DNA of 64,000 nucleotides from Notospermus geniculatus (taxonomy: Eukaryota; Nemertea; Pilidiophora; Heteronemertea; Lineidae), in contig NMRB01000293.1 in assembly GCA_002633025.1 (NCBI GenBank), forward strand, positions 231,842-295,841. The letters run 5' to 3'. Shown piece after piece: positions 11,672-23,852 of this stretch (position 1 is its first letter; the number at the start of each line of letters is the position of its first letter). The notes below the pieces were generated by a model, which did no database searches, was not told the DNA's origin, and worked only from the letters and a program-made list of their open reading frames with translations. The translations under genes were made by a program, and so were the position numbers.

Positions 11672-12403
11672 AGCTATGTACATGAAGGGCTGCATTTTTT
11701 ATGGCATCTAATACACACTACATTAGCGTCAAAAGTCAAGAAGCATGAATACCAGCAGCTAATATAATGAAAACCTGTACTTCAAATGCAATCCAGTCAA
11801 TTTACAATGAATTTCGAGTCATTTGCCTCAATCTTAATTTGAGTACACAGAGGTCGACACGTTGAACTTGCAAGGTCAATTTTGGAAGTTTCTTCGGGTT
11901 CATGTGTGCCCGAGAGCCCAGCCAGATCAAATTTTCAGATGAAATGTATTCACTGAGTAAACTAATGGTACTGGTATTTATTTACCTACTAGTACTGATT
12001 GCACCAAATACCAGTAAATCAACTGTTAAATGAACTGAATAAATGGACTGGACTCATTGAGGCACTGAATAAGAACTCACCATCATAAATGGAGTGCAGA
12101 AAAGTACCGGTAGTACTCAGCACATATGGCACCTTTGAGCCTGCAGCTCAATTCGGTGTGGAAAACACTACCGTATAACAACAGAAAAGCTACACCCTCC
12201 AAAATTCACCTCACAATTTCAAGCTAAGACTCGCTTCATTTTCTAAATATGAAATTGACTCGTATGTCTCTAAAGGAGAGATGAACACCAATAAGGTGTT
12301 CTATAAATGAATCACGAACACATTAACCCAATTTGGTTTCAATTGGGAAAACTGAAATCCATAAAATTCATGATTCTGTCCTTCCATCCCCGAGGAATAA
12401 ATC
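11672..12403. other. Downstream flank of the ZNF318-like gene
   Basis: Nothing coding is recognised between the tandem duplication and the likely polyadenylation signal of the - strand gene. Confidence 0.4.
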
Positions 12404-12409
12404 TTTATT
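12404..12409 (-). terminator. Likely polyadenylation signal of the ZNF318-like gene
   Basis: AATAAA on the - strand, about 160 bases after the stop codon at 12570-12572. This is the nearest canonical hexamer downstream of the terminal exon. Confidence 0.5.
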
Positions 12410-12569
12410 TTTATGTCATATTCCTGAAGGGGATCTCGTGACATCGTGATAAGTTTCATCTTGACACATCAAGGCCTACAATCACTTTGTCCTTCGAACT
12501 ACTCTGTGGACCTGGGAGTGATAGGAATGCTTGTCAGGGCAAGATGGGTAATTTTCCACTGCCAGGCAT

Positions 12570-15500
12570 TCAGGTCTCGTCCATATCATCCTCGCTCCCC
12601 ATTTCCATATCGATGCCACTTCCTTCACTTGCTGCATCTGCAATATCGTGAAAAAAAATTAAGCTGTGAGGACAAAAGACTTCAAAATCAATGGGATGAA
12701 ACTGTGCTGTCTAAAGCTGCCCTTGAAAAAAGAAGCATAAGTACAGCTGAAACCATAACTACAGGATTTTTCAAGACTGATCCTTGTTGAATGAGAACTC
12801 AAGTCATTTCCCAACCAGCACCCAGTAAACTAGGAACATCTTAGAGGCGGCTTTGTGCTGCTCGATGAGGAAAGTACTTCAAACGAAGCTCACTTGAAGT
12901 AGCAATGCACATAGGCCTGTAAAACATGTTGGACAAAGGGCCCATTGTGAGAGAAATCCAAATTTTTAGCCAGAATATTTTGCAGTATGACTTTTAAAGT
13001 CAAATATTAAAGGCATAGACATAAAGTATCAAAGTGAGATTTTCAGATCAGTTAGAGATATAGTTAAAATATGTTCCTCAAGGCTCTCTGATGTTCCTCA
13101 AGGCTTTTTTTTAGCTCCGTGCATTACATTTACTTCAAATCCGCCTCCAGCCTTTAATATTGGAAGTTTTTATTCAAAGACCCTTGAGGAAGGTACTATA
13201 TAGGCCTATTTGGTGACAAAAGACAGGACTTTTGAAAGGGCTTTATTGAGGCTAAAAATCCTCATTGTCACTGTAATGGAAATTCCATTGTAGAGATGTC
13301 CAATGTTATCTCTCACAAAAAGCCTTATTTCTCAGGAACTAGACATCCGATTTTCAAAATTCCAAAAGCTATGACATATTTACATTTCATACCATCATAT
13401 CAGCGTGAAACTGAATAAATATAGGGCCATTTTAATTTTGGGTGTGCAATGCTACTTGAAGGCAAATACATTGTAATTTCACCCTGAAAAGAAAGCTCAC
13501 ATACTGATTGCAACAAAGAGAAGACGTTGACCGCTGACTGGTAGCCCAAGCCCTGAAATCTACTGTAAATAACACAGAATCACTTTTTATTTGTCAAAGG
13601 CACTCACCATCTGCATTCTCTGAGAGATTGACTGGCTCTAATCCCGGGGGCCCAGGTTCAACAGGTGCTGTTCCAGGCGGCATGGGTTCCTTCCAAAATG
13701 CTGTCCAAGGAGCAGGGGGTTTCGCTTCCGTGACAGGAGCCTGTTGTGTCGCTGGAGGCTCCATTTCTACACTAGGGGGCCACAATTCTACTACTTCTGT
13801 CCCAGGCGGTGCTGGTTCCTCCTCCTCTATGACTGCAGCTACAGCTGGTTCGGTTTTCTCTGAAGAAATCTTGGCAGCAGGGAGTTGAGTTGATGGTACA
13901 TGTACAGGAGCGTTGGAGGTCTCTTTTGCAGGAGCGGAAGGTTCACTGGCTGACCATGCTGACACACTTCCGCCAGAAGATGGCATTGGCGGCATAGGAA
14001 TACTTCCCAGATTAATTAGTACTTGCGGCTGTGATTCTGCAGGATATGAACTGACAGACTCTGTTGGGGGTGGAGGCAAAGGACCAAACATCTTTGTGCC
14101 TTGCTGATCACTCGTAGAACTGCCTGTGTTGGATGTTGGGGGCAAAGGACCAAACATCTTTGTGCTTTGCTCACCACTCGTAGAACTACCTGTGTTGGAT
14201 GTTGGGGGCAAAGGATCAAACATCTTTGTGCTTTGCTCACCACTCGTAGAACTACCTGTGTTGGATGTTGGGGGCAAAGGACCAAACATCTTTGTGCTTT
14301 GCTCATCACTCGTAGAACTACCTGTGTTGGACATAGACGTGGTACTTGATGAAACCACACCTGTTGACACTTCAACACTTCTCGAAGGTACCACTGGAGC
14401 TGGTTCATTAGACATTGGAGTTGGAATATTCTGTACTGTTGACACTTCAACACTTCTCGAAGGTACCACTGGAGGTGGTTCAATAGACATCGGTGTTGGA
14501 ATATTCTGTACGTCAATGCTTGTCACCGCTGCCAGGGTATTTACATCAGCTGGCGGTTTTCGGGCAACAGTAGCAACTTGGGATGACTCATTCGACCTTC
14601 CCGACGACTGGGAATCCTCATCCATAGGCTCAGGCCCGTAGGCAAGTTTTATTTCCTCCTGTCTCAATGCCAGAACTGCCGACATGACGGCGTTTGGAAC
14701 ACTGCTCTTCTTTATCAGTTTAACTTCAGGAGAAAGAGCAACTGGCTCCTCCACAGGCTTCTCTGAAGGCCTGGCAGCTTCCAACGTTGAACTTGAAGCG
14801 AGCTCTTCCTTCTCAGCTTCATCATCTTTCCCTTTAGCTTTAGAATCCAACCCAATTCCAAGGTTTGCAACAATCGGCTGCAATTGTTTCTGGAGCAACT
14901 GCATAATTTCCTTCTCTTTTTCCTCCTTCTCAAAATCCACCTTGTCTTCATCTCTCTCCTTGCCGCTAAATGCATCCGAGATCACCTTGGAAGAAATTTG
15001 TGGTTTACGTTTCTTACCAATGAAGAACAAATCCTTGGTGACTTTCGTTCCATCGACTTTCCTCAACGGAACCAATGGCCGAGACGGCTTTAAAGCTGTC
15101 GTCACCTTATTACTCTTATTAGACAATTTGATTGAAATTTTCTTCGGCGGTGCTGGCAAAACCACGTCTTCTAGTTCATCCAACTCATCTGCCGGCCTCA
15201 AGGTACTTATTACACTAGAGATATCAAGTTTTGGCTCCATTACATTCTGGACAACCATTTCCTTGTTATAGGTCGATCTATTCTCTTTATTTTGCTTACC
15301 GTCGTCCTTTGTAGGGGTACGGATTATGATCCGTCTTTCCTCCGGACTCTGCTCACGGCTACGGTATCTGTCATCGCCACTGCTCCTGTAGTTGTTATCC
15401 CTATTGCCACGATAAGACGAATCATCCCGGCTGCTCCTATAGGAGCGATCGCGGCTGTCCCTGCTATCATCCCTATTTCGATCTCTTTCCCTGTCCCAAT

Positions 15501-18500
15501 CTCTATCTCTGTCCCTATCTCTATCTCTGTCCCTATCCCGATTTCGATCTCTATCTCTATCCAGGTCTCGATCTCTCTCCCGTAATCGGTCCCGGCCTCG
15601 CTCCCACTTGTAATCTTTCCGTGAATATTCCCTGGAACGATCATCATCCAACTCATCCAAAAATCGATCACGACTCCTTTCCTTTTCAATCAATTCTCTG
15701 TTCTTCGCTTCGGCAATACGCGATTTTTCATCCCGTTCCCTCTGCATTTCCTCATTCATCTTGGCCTCTGCTGCCTTTAGCTCATTAAAACGGCGCATGT
15801 TACACTTTTTCAAGGCAGCCTCCTTGTCTAGATTGTAACAACGTTCATAAAATGGATGTTCTGCAGTGTGTTGCTGAAATAAAACCACTTAATTTTAAAG
15901 AACTTTAAAATTGATCACATAGAAATAGCACAGGTTTGCAAATAAGTAAAGTGATGGACTACAAGCAAATAATATTACAATAAATCTTTTATAATTTAAA
16001 TTCAAGTGGAGACGACTGTTGAAAATACCGATTCCCAGCATGCTCAGTTGCCAGTACCAGAAATTTACGAATAGCAAAGTGCAGTTTACACGACAGAAAT
16101 CCTGAAAGAAATGCAGCATTAGGCAAAGTCACATTCACAATGGCGACAAAGATAGTCAACTCAAAGACTGTCAGAACACAAATCGTGCACACGTTTGTGA
16201 TTTGAGTCACGTAATGGACATTATAAGGTGTTTTTCTGAAGCTCAGCCCCAAGCGATCAAGTTCATAATGCCATTTCAGAAAAGGCCAGTGTTGAATGAA
16301 GCAAATAGTATGAATACGGAAAATTGAATACTTACTTCATATGCCTCATCGTGTTTCTTAGACTTGAGATGTGCCTCCATACAAAGAACATCTCCTTCGA
16401 ATTTTTTACACAGGGAACAGTAGAATGCTGTCACACATGGTCGAACGAACTCTGCACCTGAAATTCAACACATAAATGGAACTTTAGATCATTCTAAAGC
16501 AACCAAGGGGCAGCATCACGTATCTATTTTGGATGAGAAGGTGTGTAGTAAAATATTTTAAATGAGACTTGACAGTGGTGTCAGTACAACCGGCAAGAAA
16601 AAAACAAAAGAACTGGCAAAATGAAATTGGTACCCGCCCTCATTGCTACAACGCAACTTGGTCATCCACTGAAATAGTCAATTTTCTCACCTCTCATTGG
16701 TTTTCCCTCCTTTGGCCTGCCATCCGTTTTCTTCGGCTTCAGAAGTTTTGTCGGTACCCATGATGCCTCCAACTGACCGACTTTCTGAAATCAACAAAGA
16801 TTCATATATTTAGTGGCAGAAATCAAAGAAAAGCAGGGCATGCGAATCAACATTCTGTGATTCTGATTGTTCATTTCAAATGGGTCTCCCCATTTCCAGT
16901 GGCTCGGGGACCAGATTCAAGTATATTTCATGTCATGCATCTGTCTGACAGTAGATTGGGCCTGGAGATTGCTGTGACAAATCCTACAATATCAATAGGC
17001 CTAGAAGCAAGAATGAATCACAGCACAACTAATCTAGCAATGGAACGGAAATACCTGGGCCTGCTGAGTCTATTGGATGGGGTGGGGCTACATGGAATAT
17101 AATGTAGTGCCTGGGCCTTAGTACAGGATGTGGAAGTATAGACTTCATGAAAGCAGGCATTGTATCAGTTGTATTGTATAGATGATGTGTAGTTTCAGTG
17201 CCCAGGTGGATTCCATTCCCAGAATATCCAGTAATTTGCCTATATTTATATGCATTGCATCTGATATGCAAAAAAAAACATGCGATCCAACTGTTGTTTG
17301 ATCCACTGACATATACCAGCAGACAATGCTCATGCATGGACTTAAAGGAAATTGCCAAGCGTTACGAGCAACTATTGTTCTTGACAATGTGAGCACTTCA
17401 TGAGATCTTTGTCTCGAACAGAAAAACAGAATAAGAATAAAAATCTCCCCTTACCAACGGAGATGGTTTCAGAACACAGAAGTATTTGTCTTCCATTCGA
17501 CAACAAATACACGTCATGACCTTGACTAACCTTCAGATGTCGATCTGTCTGCATATGATGAAAAAGATCCGGCAATTTACTGCCGCAGAAGTTGCACAAC
17601 GAACACCAATGGTATCCCCTATCTATGTACTCAAACTCCTCATCACTGTCAGAGTCCAATTCCTGAAAGAAAACACAAGGCAATAGAATGAATGAAGATG
17701 ATACACAGGCATCTAGCCACACATTTTATATACTACCGGTAGTACAAAAGTGCAGCCAACTGGCATTATCAAACCCAACATTCTAGCAGACTGGGCCCAT
17801 ATTCNGCCCTTTGAAATTTTTCACAAAACGCCCCCTGGAGGCCAAAATAGGAATCCAACCGTGGTCAAAATCGAACTCGATCTAGATCTTAGGCCCATAT
17901 ATACACCCACCAAAGATAAAAAAGATGCGTCAAAAAATAAAGGCGCTAGAGCGCTAACGAGCCAAAAGTTTACGGACGTACCGCCGTATCGCCGTACCAA
18001 CGTACGGACTGACGCACGACAGACCACCACTCAACGACCCCAACCACAGCATAAGCCCTGCTGGGCCTTGCGGCCAAGCGGGCTAATAATGAACAGCAGT
18101 TCTCAGTCCCAAAGGTGTCCTGAACAGAAAGGTTGTACCGGTACTGTACTTAGGTGTCACTATAACATAACTTGAACTTATCAACATCCTCCCCCAACTT
18201 TATTGACAGATAGGATATTTTTAAACACACCCTGTGGTATAAGGAATGCCGTCCAAATAAAAACATACCTTTACTGTCACCTTTTCAACTTTTGATTTTT
18301 TGTCCAACTTGAATTTGAATTTTTCCCTCTCTTTCTCCTTCTCAGCTGCTTTTTTCTTCTCTCTTTCATCAACAACCGAGGGTGGTTCAGGGTTGACCCC
18401 CCGTGGAGCACGATCGTCAGCAGGAGCAGGGCTCGCCTCCTTAGGGCTAGGAGGAGGTGTCATGAACCCACTCGCCTTCAGTGTTTCCGTATTATCTTTT

Positions 18501-21500
18501 ATGAGTTTCTTCAGCGCTTTCACTTGGGCTGCGATTTCATCTTGCAGTTGAGTATTCTGAAGTAACATGGGATCTTTGCTACCATCCTTCAGACGCGATA
18601 CTTTCCTCAACATCTCATTTTGTTGCTTTTGCAACTTTCCCAACTCCGTCTCCAGAGCATTCAGTCGTTTCTGTCTCTCCTCTCGCTCCCTGACCATTCT
18701 GTTGATCTCAGATTTTGTTAACTCTTTCTTCTTAACTTCAGGTTTTTCCACTGCTGGCTCTTCCATACCAGGGGGTACTGGTTCATCCTCCATCTGTATT
18801 ACTGTGAGGTTTGAAAACGAATGCGCCTGTTTCTTTTCATTTTCATTCTTACTCAACTCATTTTCTTCATCAGGTATGAAATCACCAGGAATATTCTCAA
18901 ATTCCTGAGGTGGAGGACCTTCTGGATAGGAAGAATCGTATCCATAACCACCATAACTGTAATTTGGATCTTGGTACGGTGGTGGTGGTTGGTTGAAATT
19001 ATAACCTGGTACTGGAGGTGGTGGAAATCCATACCCAGGCGGAGGCATTGGAGGGCCTCCAGGCGGGGGCATTAGAGGACCTCCAGGCGGGGGCATTGGC
19101 GGACCTCCAGGTGGGTGCATTGGAGGACCTCCAGGCAGGGGCATTGGAGGACCTCCAGGTGGGGGCATTGGAGGACACCCAGGTGGGGGCATTGGAGGAC
19201 CCCCAGGAAAGGCAGTGGGTGGAAACCCAAAGCGAGGATCATAACTGCTGGTCGGAGGTGGTCCAAGTAGACTGCTTGGCGGTCCCGACACGGGGGGATA
19301 GTCATGAGGGCGAGCATCTGGAGCCTGAGACGAGCTGTACTGTCTCTCCCGATGTGGTGATCTTGATCTTGATCTCCCAGGAGATCGGGACTCCGAGTGC
19401 CTTGAACGACTTGGAGAATGCGAATGCCTCGACGAACGTCTGGTATGAAGTGGAGAGGGCGACCTGTGTCTTGAAGGGCGAAGGGGTGAAGGGGACCTGC
19501 GACGCGGCCTTAAAGGCGATGGAGATCGCTCTCGGCGACGTTCAGGAGATTCTCTTGAAGATCTGTGTGAAGATCGCTCCTGATTAGATCTTGGAGATCT
19601 TGATGGCGAGTGATCTTTACGTATCTCCTTCAGAGACTCCATAACATTGGTCTTTGCATCTCTAATGAGGCCATCAATATCCAATTCACTTTTCTTCGGA
19701 CTTGGCTCCGGTTTGGCTTTTGCGAATGCCGATCCAATGTCAATTTCAGTTTGTTCAGACAGTCCACCACTAAGAAAAGACGCACTCTGATTTATTCCAA
19801 ACTGTCTCGACTCTGGCTTCTTCTTGGCAGCTTTCGTCACTTTTTCTCGTTCTTTCTTCTTCATATCCTGAATCTTCTGCGATAAATCAAAATTGAATCC
19901 AATAGATTTTAATATGTTTTCAATCGTGGGATCATATGCCTTTTCTTCTTTTGGCGATTCCTCTGGTGGAGGCAAACAGAATGCAAGCTTTGCAGCAGAA
20001 TCCATAGATGATTCATTCTGAGTTTGTCCAACAGAGGCAGCAGCAGATACAGGAATCGCTGATTCCATCAGCGAAGCAGACGACTGGAGCAATTCTGGTT
20101 GATGTGAATCGTGATACTGTGGGTCATACTGGGCAACTTTATCTGCAGAACTTGTAGTGCCCATGGAACTCAGCCCCGATGTAGAATGTTGACTCCCATG
20201 ACCATAATCGAAGCTTTGATACTGTGGGGCAGTCTCTTGTTTTGCAGGCAGTCCATGTGACGTTTGCGTCACAGGTTCATGTGATTTTTTCCCAGGTTCA
20301 CCTCCATAGAGGAAGGCTTCCTCGTCCTCTATTTCTTCTGAACAGACTCCAAGGCCTGGTATAAATGGAGATGCAGAAGCAGGCCGATCAGCTTTATTAA
20401 TTGGAAAAAGCGGTTGGGCTTTTTCCATTGGCCTTGGAGTTGGTTCCAAGTTTAGACCAGATGCAGAACTATTAGAAGAGACCCCAGTTGGAAACCTGCT
20501 CAAGCCAGCGTCAGTCTTTTCCGTCTTCAGGTCTGATTTTTTCAAGATTGACTTCTTAGGACCCTTCAGGATTGACTTTGGAGCCGGTAAATCGGTTTTT
20601 GGCTGTGCAGATCCTCCATATAAATCTCCATCTTCTAGCTCTGGAGTATCTCTGTGATCGCGAGCATGATGCTCACGTGATTCTTCACGAGTTTTTTTAG
20701 TTCCATCAGTTTCCAGCAAAGCATGAATTTTCTTGCGTGCTCTTTCCGCCTGGATGTACGGATCATTTTCATCACGGTCCAATAAACTGCCATACTTTCG
20801 CTTCATGTCAGTTTTGTAGTCCAACCTTTCTTTTTCGATGCTGTTTGAATGACTTCGCCTGTCCCGATCACTTGAATACTTATAGTCTTTTTCTCGTTCA
20901 TAGCTAGACTCCTTGTGATGCTCACTCGCGTATCTATCATCTCTATCACTCCGATCGTATCGATTAGATTCGCCTCGGTGATCCAATTCACTTCTTCCAT
21001 AGCTACTTCTGTTATCTCTTGGATAACGTTCATCCTTTGATTCCGAATATCGCTTGTCATAGTCGGCCGACTGCGATGACATTCTATCTGAATCTCTATC
21101 CCCCCTTTCTACACGGTCAGTGTCCCAGTAACCTCTGTTCCTTCCTCTTTCTGAGGAGTAATAATCACGATCAGGAGCTGCAGGGCGTTCTGCAATTTGT
21201 CCAACTGGTTGTTCTGCTGGTTTTGGGACTGCAGGTACAAAACTATTCTTAAATTTATCATTCCCGACGGTAATCTTCAGGGATTCTACCTGGTAGGCCG
21301 AAGCGGAAGAACTTGTACCCTGGCCCTGTAAAGATATCAAAATATCAGAAATGTTATACCTGCAAAAAAGTCACACTAAATTATATAAATATCAGTGGTA
21401 AAATCTAAACATTATCATAGGCACCATAAACAAACAAGACTTGTCTCAGTCAACTGATTTTCAGTGGATTTGAAGACAAAACTCAGGTACAGGACTCCAG

Positions 21501-22457
21501 CTGGGAAGGAGATATTTCATCAGTTGAACAGGTGTTCCCAGAAACCAGAGGAAAAACCTTAACTGGGCCTAAGTACAATGGCAATACCCACATGTAGGCC
21601 TATTGCAGAACTATTAGAGAAGATTCATGAGCATCATTTATGCCACATGTCCATAAATGCTATACCTCAACTGCACTTGGTTTATCTCCCACTACCTGCC
21701 CCAGCCTCTCATGAACTGGCTTTCTGATGACCACAGGCGATTTAGAACGTGACCGCGATGAGAAGTCAGAAGTGGGTGGCTTATCTCGACTGTCAAAATC
21801 ATAAGAGGACCTTTGTCGCAGTTCATCACGACCTCTGTCATATCTATCACGCCCTTCATCTGGATATTGATCTTGCGATCTTGACTCAACCCGCGGATCT
21901 CTTGAACTGATGCGAGGGTCCCTTGAAGAAATGCGTGGATCCCTGGAACTGATACGCGGATCCGGAGGAGGCCAATCTCTGTTCCTGTCAATTGGTGGCG
22001 GCTGTGGCGATAACCCAAGGGGTGGCAAATCAGGACGTACATCAGGTTCCACGATACTGTTTTTCACCGTGATGCGAAGACCCTCACGACTTCTTGCAGC
22101 ATATTCATCGATACTCAATTTTTTTTTACTTTTTTGGGAATTATCATCACCAAAGATATCAGACACATCCTCCCTTGTTTTGGATGATGAATATGTATCA
22201 GAGCGCTCATAACTTTGTGGATTCAATCTCTCAGAACGCTGTCGACCATCATAATCTAAGTTGTCCCCACGGCCATGATCACCCGTCATGCTCGCCGCGT
22301 GCTCAGTGGTATTGTTGTCAAAGCTTTCCCATGCCGGGGATGCCCCACGACCACGACCTCTCACATTCCCCCTTGGCACAAAGCCCCTACCGCGTCCCCG
22401 GCCACGACCACGACCTCTTTGTGGAGTAGGACCTCCACTGCGTCCTCTAGATGACAT
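12570..22457 (-). CDS. ZNF318: ZNF318-like nuclear zinc-finger protein, 2176 residues, seven exons
   Basis: Exons: 22457-21666, 21325-18269, 17662-17531, 16784-16691, 16457-16336, 15873-13608 and 12637-12570. Phases agree throughout, and 6531 bases give 2176 residues plus stop. Order: RG repeats (13-38), RDPRISS repeats (166-190), SLKITVGND (279-287), PKKSILKK (about 519), RS region (839-925), PPG repeats (967-1030), a charged coiled stretch, then two zinc fingers of spacing C-x2-C-x12-H-x5-H (C1303, C1306, H1319, H1325; C1372, C1375, H1388, H1394). RD dipeptides follow (1491-1531), then Pro/Ser-rich repeats and an acidic end. This architecture, the LRITV-type motif and the paired matrin/U1 fingers match vertebrate ZNF318 (2279 residues in human), a nuclear factor that shapes transcription and long pre-mRNA processing (IgM/IgD choice in B cells). 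Exon 3 could also use a donor at 17454, but phase then breaks finger 2. The start ATG has A at -3. Confidence 0.88.
13586..13596 (-). terminator. Possible intronic stop plus polyadenylation signal (short isoform)
   Basis: If the exon 6 donor (ATG/GTGAGT at 13608/13607) is not used, the frame reads four more codons to a TGA at 13596-13594. AATAAA follows at 13591-13586. This would give a protein ending GECL instead of the acidic tail encoded by exon 7. Confidence 0.35.
14083..14335 (-). repeat. Four 22-residue repeats inside the ZNF318-like protein
   Basis: Four 66-bp tandem units encode SNTGSSTS(D/G)EQSTKMF then GPLPPT (residues about 1913-1997). The unit is a multiple of three and is kept in frame. 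Nucleotide identity is high, so expansion is recent. Function unknown; a disordered linker is likely. Confidence 0.9.
14365..14520 (-). repeat. Two 26-residue repeats inside the ZNF318-like protein
   Basis: Two 78-bp units encode VQNIPTPMS(I/N)EP..VVPSRSVEVST, just upstream in the protein of the 22-residue array. In frame and low in complexity. Confidence 0.85.
15480..15600 (-). repeat. RD-dipeptide tract of the ZNF318-like protein
   Basis: A pyrimidine-rich hexamer array (CTATCT/CTGTCC on +) encodes alternating Arg-Asp pairs broken by Asn, Trp and Glu (residues about 1491-1531). Such RD tracts occur in RNA-processing factors such as U1-70K and NELF-E. Confidence 0.85.
17790..18085 (-). mobile_element. 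ACGT-microsatellite repeat in intron 2 of the ZNF318-like gene
   Basis: This is the inverted copy of the element at 44370-44640. On the - strand it starts AGCCCGCTTGGCCGCAAGG and runs through a CGTACGG-rich core to GGAGGCCAAAATAGG and GGGGGCGTTTTGTGAAAAA at its far end. A single N at 17805 sits at that end, so the tail may be cut by the assembly. Confidence 0.75.
19030..19215 (-). repeat. PPG-rich nonapeptide array of the ZNF318-like protein
   Basis: About eight tandem 27-bp units encode GGPPMPPPG with single substitutions (GC, PL, MH). It covers residues about 967-1030 and is followed by a Tyr/Gly/Pro segment. Probably a disordered SH3/WW-type ligand region. Confidence 0.9.
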
Positions 22458-22680
22458 ATTTTTCTATACTGAGGGAAATATTCGTGGGAAAAACGAGTTT
22501 TTTAGAGGAAAAAATTCACATTTTGCAGGCAGTGACAAAGACCATTCTGAGCATGCGCATCGGAATTTTACTTCCGCTGCACCTCGTTCCCAGTTCCACA
22601 ATTAAAGCTGAACTACTGAAATTTTACCCGCGCCAAATTGCGCGCTAGACTGGTTCCGTGTCCTCGATCCGATCCGCTAC
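22458..22680 (-). promoter_or_regulatory. 5' UTR and promoter of the ZNF318-like gene
   Basis: Sequence directly upstream of the start ATG, locally richer in G+C than the surrounding DNA. GCGCCAAA at 22630-22637 matches the E2F consensus (TTTGGCGC on the - strand) and is followed by TTGCGCGC. No TATA box is evident at a fitting distance. The transcription start cannot be fixed from sequence alone. Confidence 0.4.
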
Positions 22681-22687
22681 AACTACA

Positions 22688-22770
22688 TTGGGTGATTTCA
22701 AAGAAAGTTGGTTACAATGCATTAAAGCATTGTAAAACCAGGCTTAAAACCAACTTTGAAATCACCCATT
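22688..22770. repeat. Inverted repeat, about 80 bp
   Basis: Arms TGGGTGATTTCAAAGAAAGT and ACTTTGAAATCACCCA enclose a second small palindrome (TACAATGCATTAAAGCATTGTA). It lies about 230 bases upstream of the ZNF318-like start codon. Probably a tiny fold-back element. Confidence 0.75.
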
Positions 22771-22894
22771 GACAAATCTAGCGTGGAAACGATCCCTTGG
22801 GTCGGAGGTCGGGTTAATATTATGATATGCAATGTATATTATGGGTGTGAAATAAGAAAGAAACGGGTTTCCAAGGTGAAGGTCATCACGCCCT

Positions 22895-22990
22895 TCTACC
22901 AGACTCGAACCCACAGACTCTCGCATAAGGCATCAACCGCCAGCACTAAGGGACAAACGCCTCAAACCACTAGGCTAAATCCCTATCTAT
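22895..22990 (-). mobile_element. tRNA-derived SINE
   Basis: On the - strand: GGGATTTAGCCTAGTGG (A box) and GGGTTCGAGTCTGG (B box), spaced as in a tRNA with a long variable arm. Same family as the elements at 1117, 37471 and 40399. Confidence 0.8.
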
Positions 22991-23157
22991 GAAAATCCCT
23001 ATCTACAATGTATATTATGATATAGCCTACCGGTACCGTTTATTGATAAAATGAGACGGGTGCTTTTTACATTTTACATGTTTACAGCTCCATTTCTCTG
23101 CGTGTGTTTTCTTTGTGTGTTTTCTTCGGCAAGTTATAAATGAACGTGAACTGTTGA

Positions 23158-23313
23158 GTTCCGGTGTAGCAGTAAAAAGTGTCCCCCTCACTGTAAAAAG
23201 TGTCCACTTCTATTGTTGAATGACGGAATAAGCGGCATGCCATGCGTATAGAAACCAATTGTCAGCGATTAGAATGTAACAATAGGATCTTTTGTTCCCC
23301 GGACAGTTTTTCC
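23158..23313 (+). repeat. Partial third copy of the myosin intron 1 segment
   Basis: From CCGGTGTAGCAGTA to GGACAGTTTTTCC this resembles 24102-24253 and 26752-26907 at lower identity. The assembly gap then cuts it off. The sequence before CCGGTGTAGCAGTA is unrelated. Confidence 0.75.
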
Positions 23314-23852
23314 NNNNNNNNNNNNNNNNNNNNNNNNNNNNNNNNNNNNNNNNNNNNNNNNNNNNNNNNNNNNNNNNNNNNNNNNNNNNNNNNNNNNNNN
23401 NNNNNNNNNNNNNNNNNNNNNNNNNNNNNNNNNNNNNNNNNNNNNNNNNNNNNNNNNNNNNNNNNNNNNNNNNNNNNNNNNNNNNNNNNNNNNNNNNNNN
23501 NNNNNNNNNNNNNNNNNNNNNNNNNNNNNNNNNNNNNNNNNNNNNNNNNNNNNNNNNNNNNNNNNNNNNNNNNNNNNNNNNNNNNNNNNNNNNNNNNNNN
23601 NNNNNNNNNNNNNNNNNNNNNNNNNNNNNNNNNNNNNNNNNNNNNNNNNNNNNNNNNNNNNNNNNNNNNNNNNNNNNNNNNNNNNNNNNNNNNNNNNNNN
23701 NNNNNNNNNNNNNNNNNNNNNNNNNNNNNNNNNNNNNNNNNNNNNNNNNNNNNNNNNNNNNNNNNNNNNNNNNNNNNNNNNNNNNNNNNNNNNNNNNNNN
23801 NNNNNNNNNNNNNNNNNNNNNNNNNNNNNNNNNNNNNNNNNNNNNNNNNNNN
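23314..23852. other. Assembly gap (run of N)
   Basis: 539 unresolved bases. By comparison with 26430-26506, the upstream exon of the first myosin copy could fall here or be absent. Confidence 0.99.

Noticed and set aside
13594-13608. TGA at 13594 as the only end of the ZNF318-like protein
   Set aside because: A strong donor (ATG/GTGAGT) precedes it, and an in-phase acidic terminal exon with a good acceptor exists at 12637; kept only as a possible alternative end.
14126-15271. Long open frames on + opposite exon 6 of the ZNF318-like gene
   Set aside because: They mirror the repeat-rich, Ser/Pro-rich coding exon on the other strand and have no splice context or family match.
17455-17530. Extension of ZNF318-like exon 3 to the GTTG/GTAAGG donor
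   Set aside because: It would shift exons 4 and 5, putting a stop within finger 2; the AAG/GTTAGT donor keeps the phase.
18300-19587. Open frames on + opposite exon 2, including a 189-codon LQAGALEDLQ repeat frame
   Set aside because: The repeat is the antisense of the GGPPMPPPG coding array; nothing supports + strand transcription.
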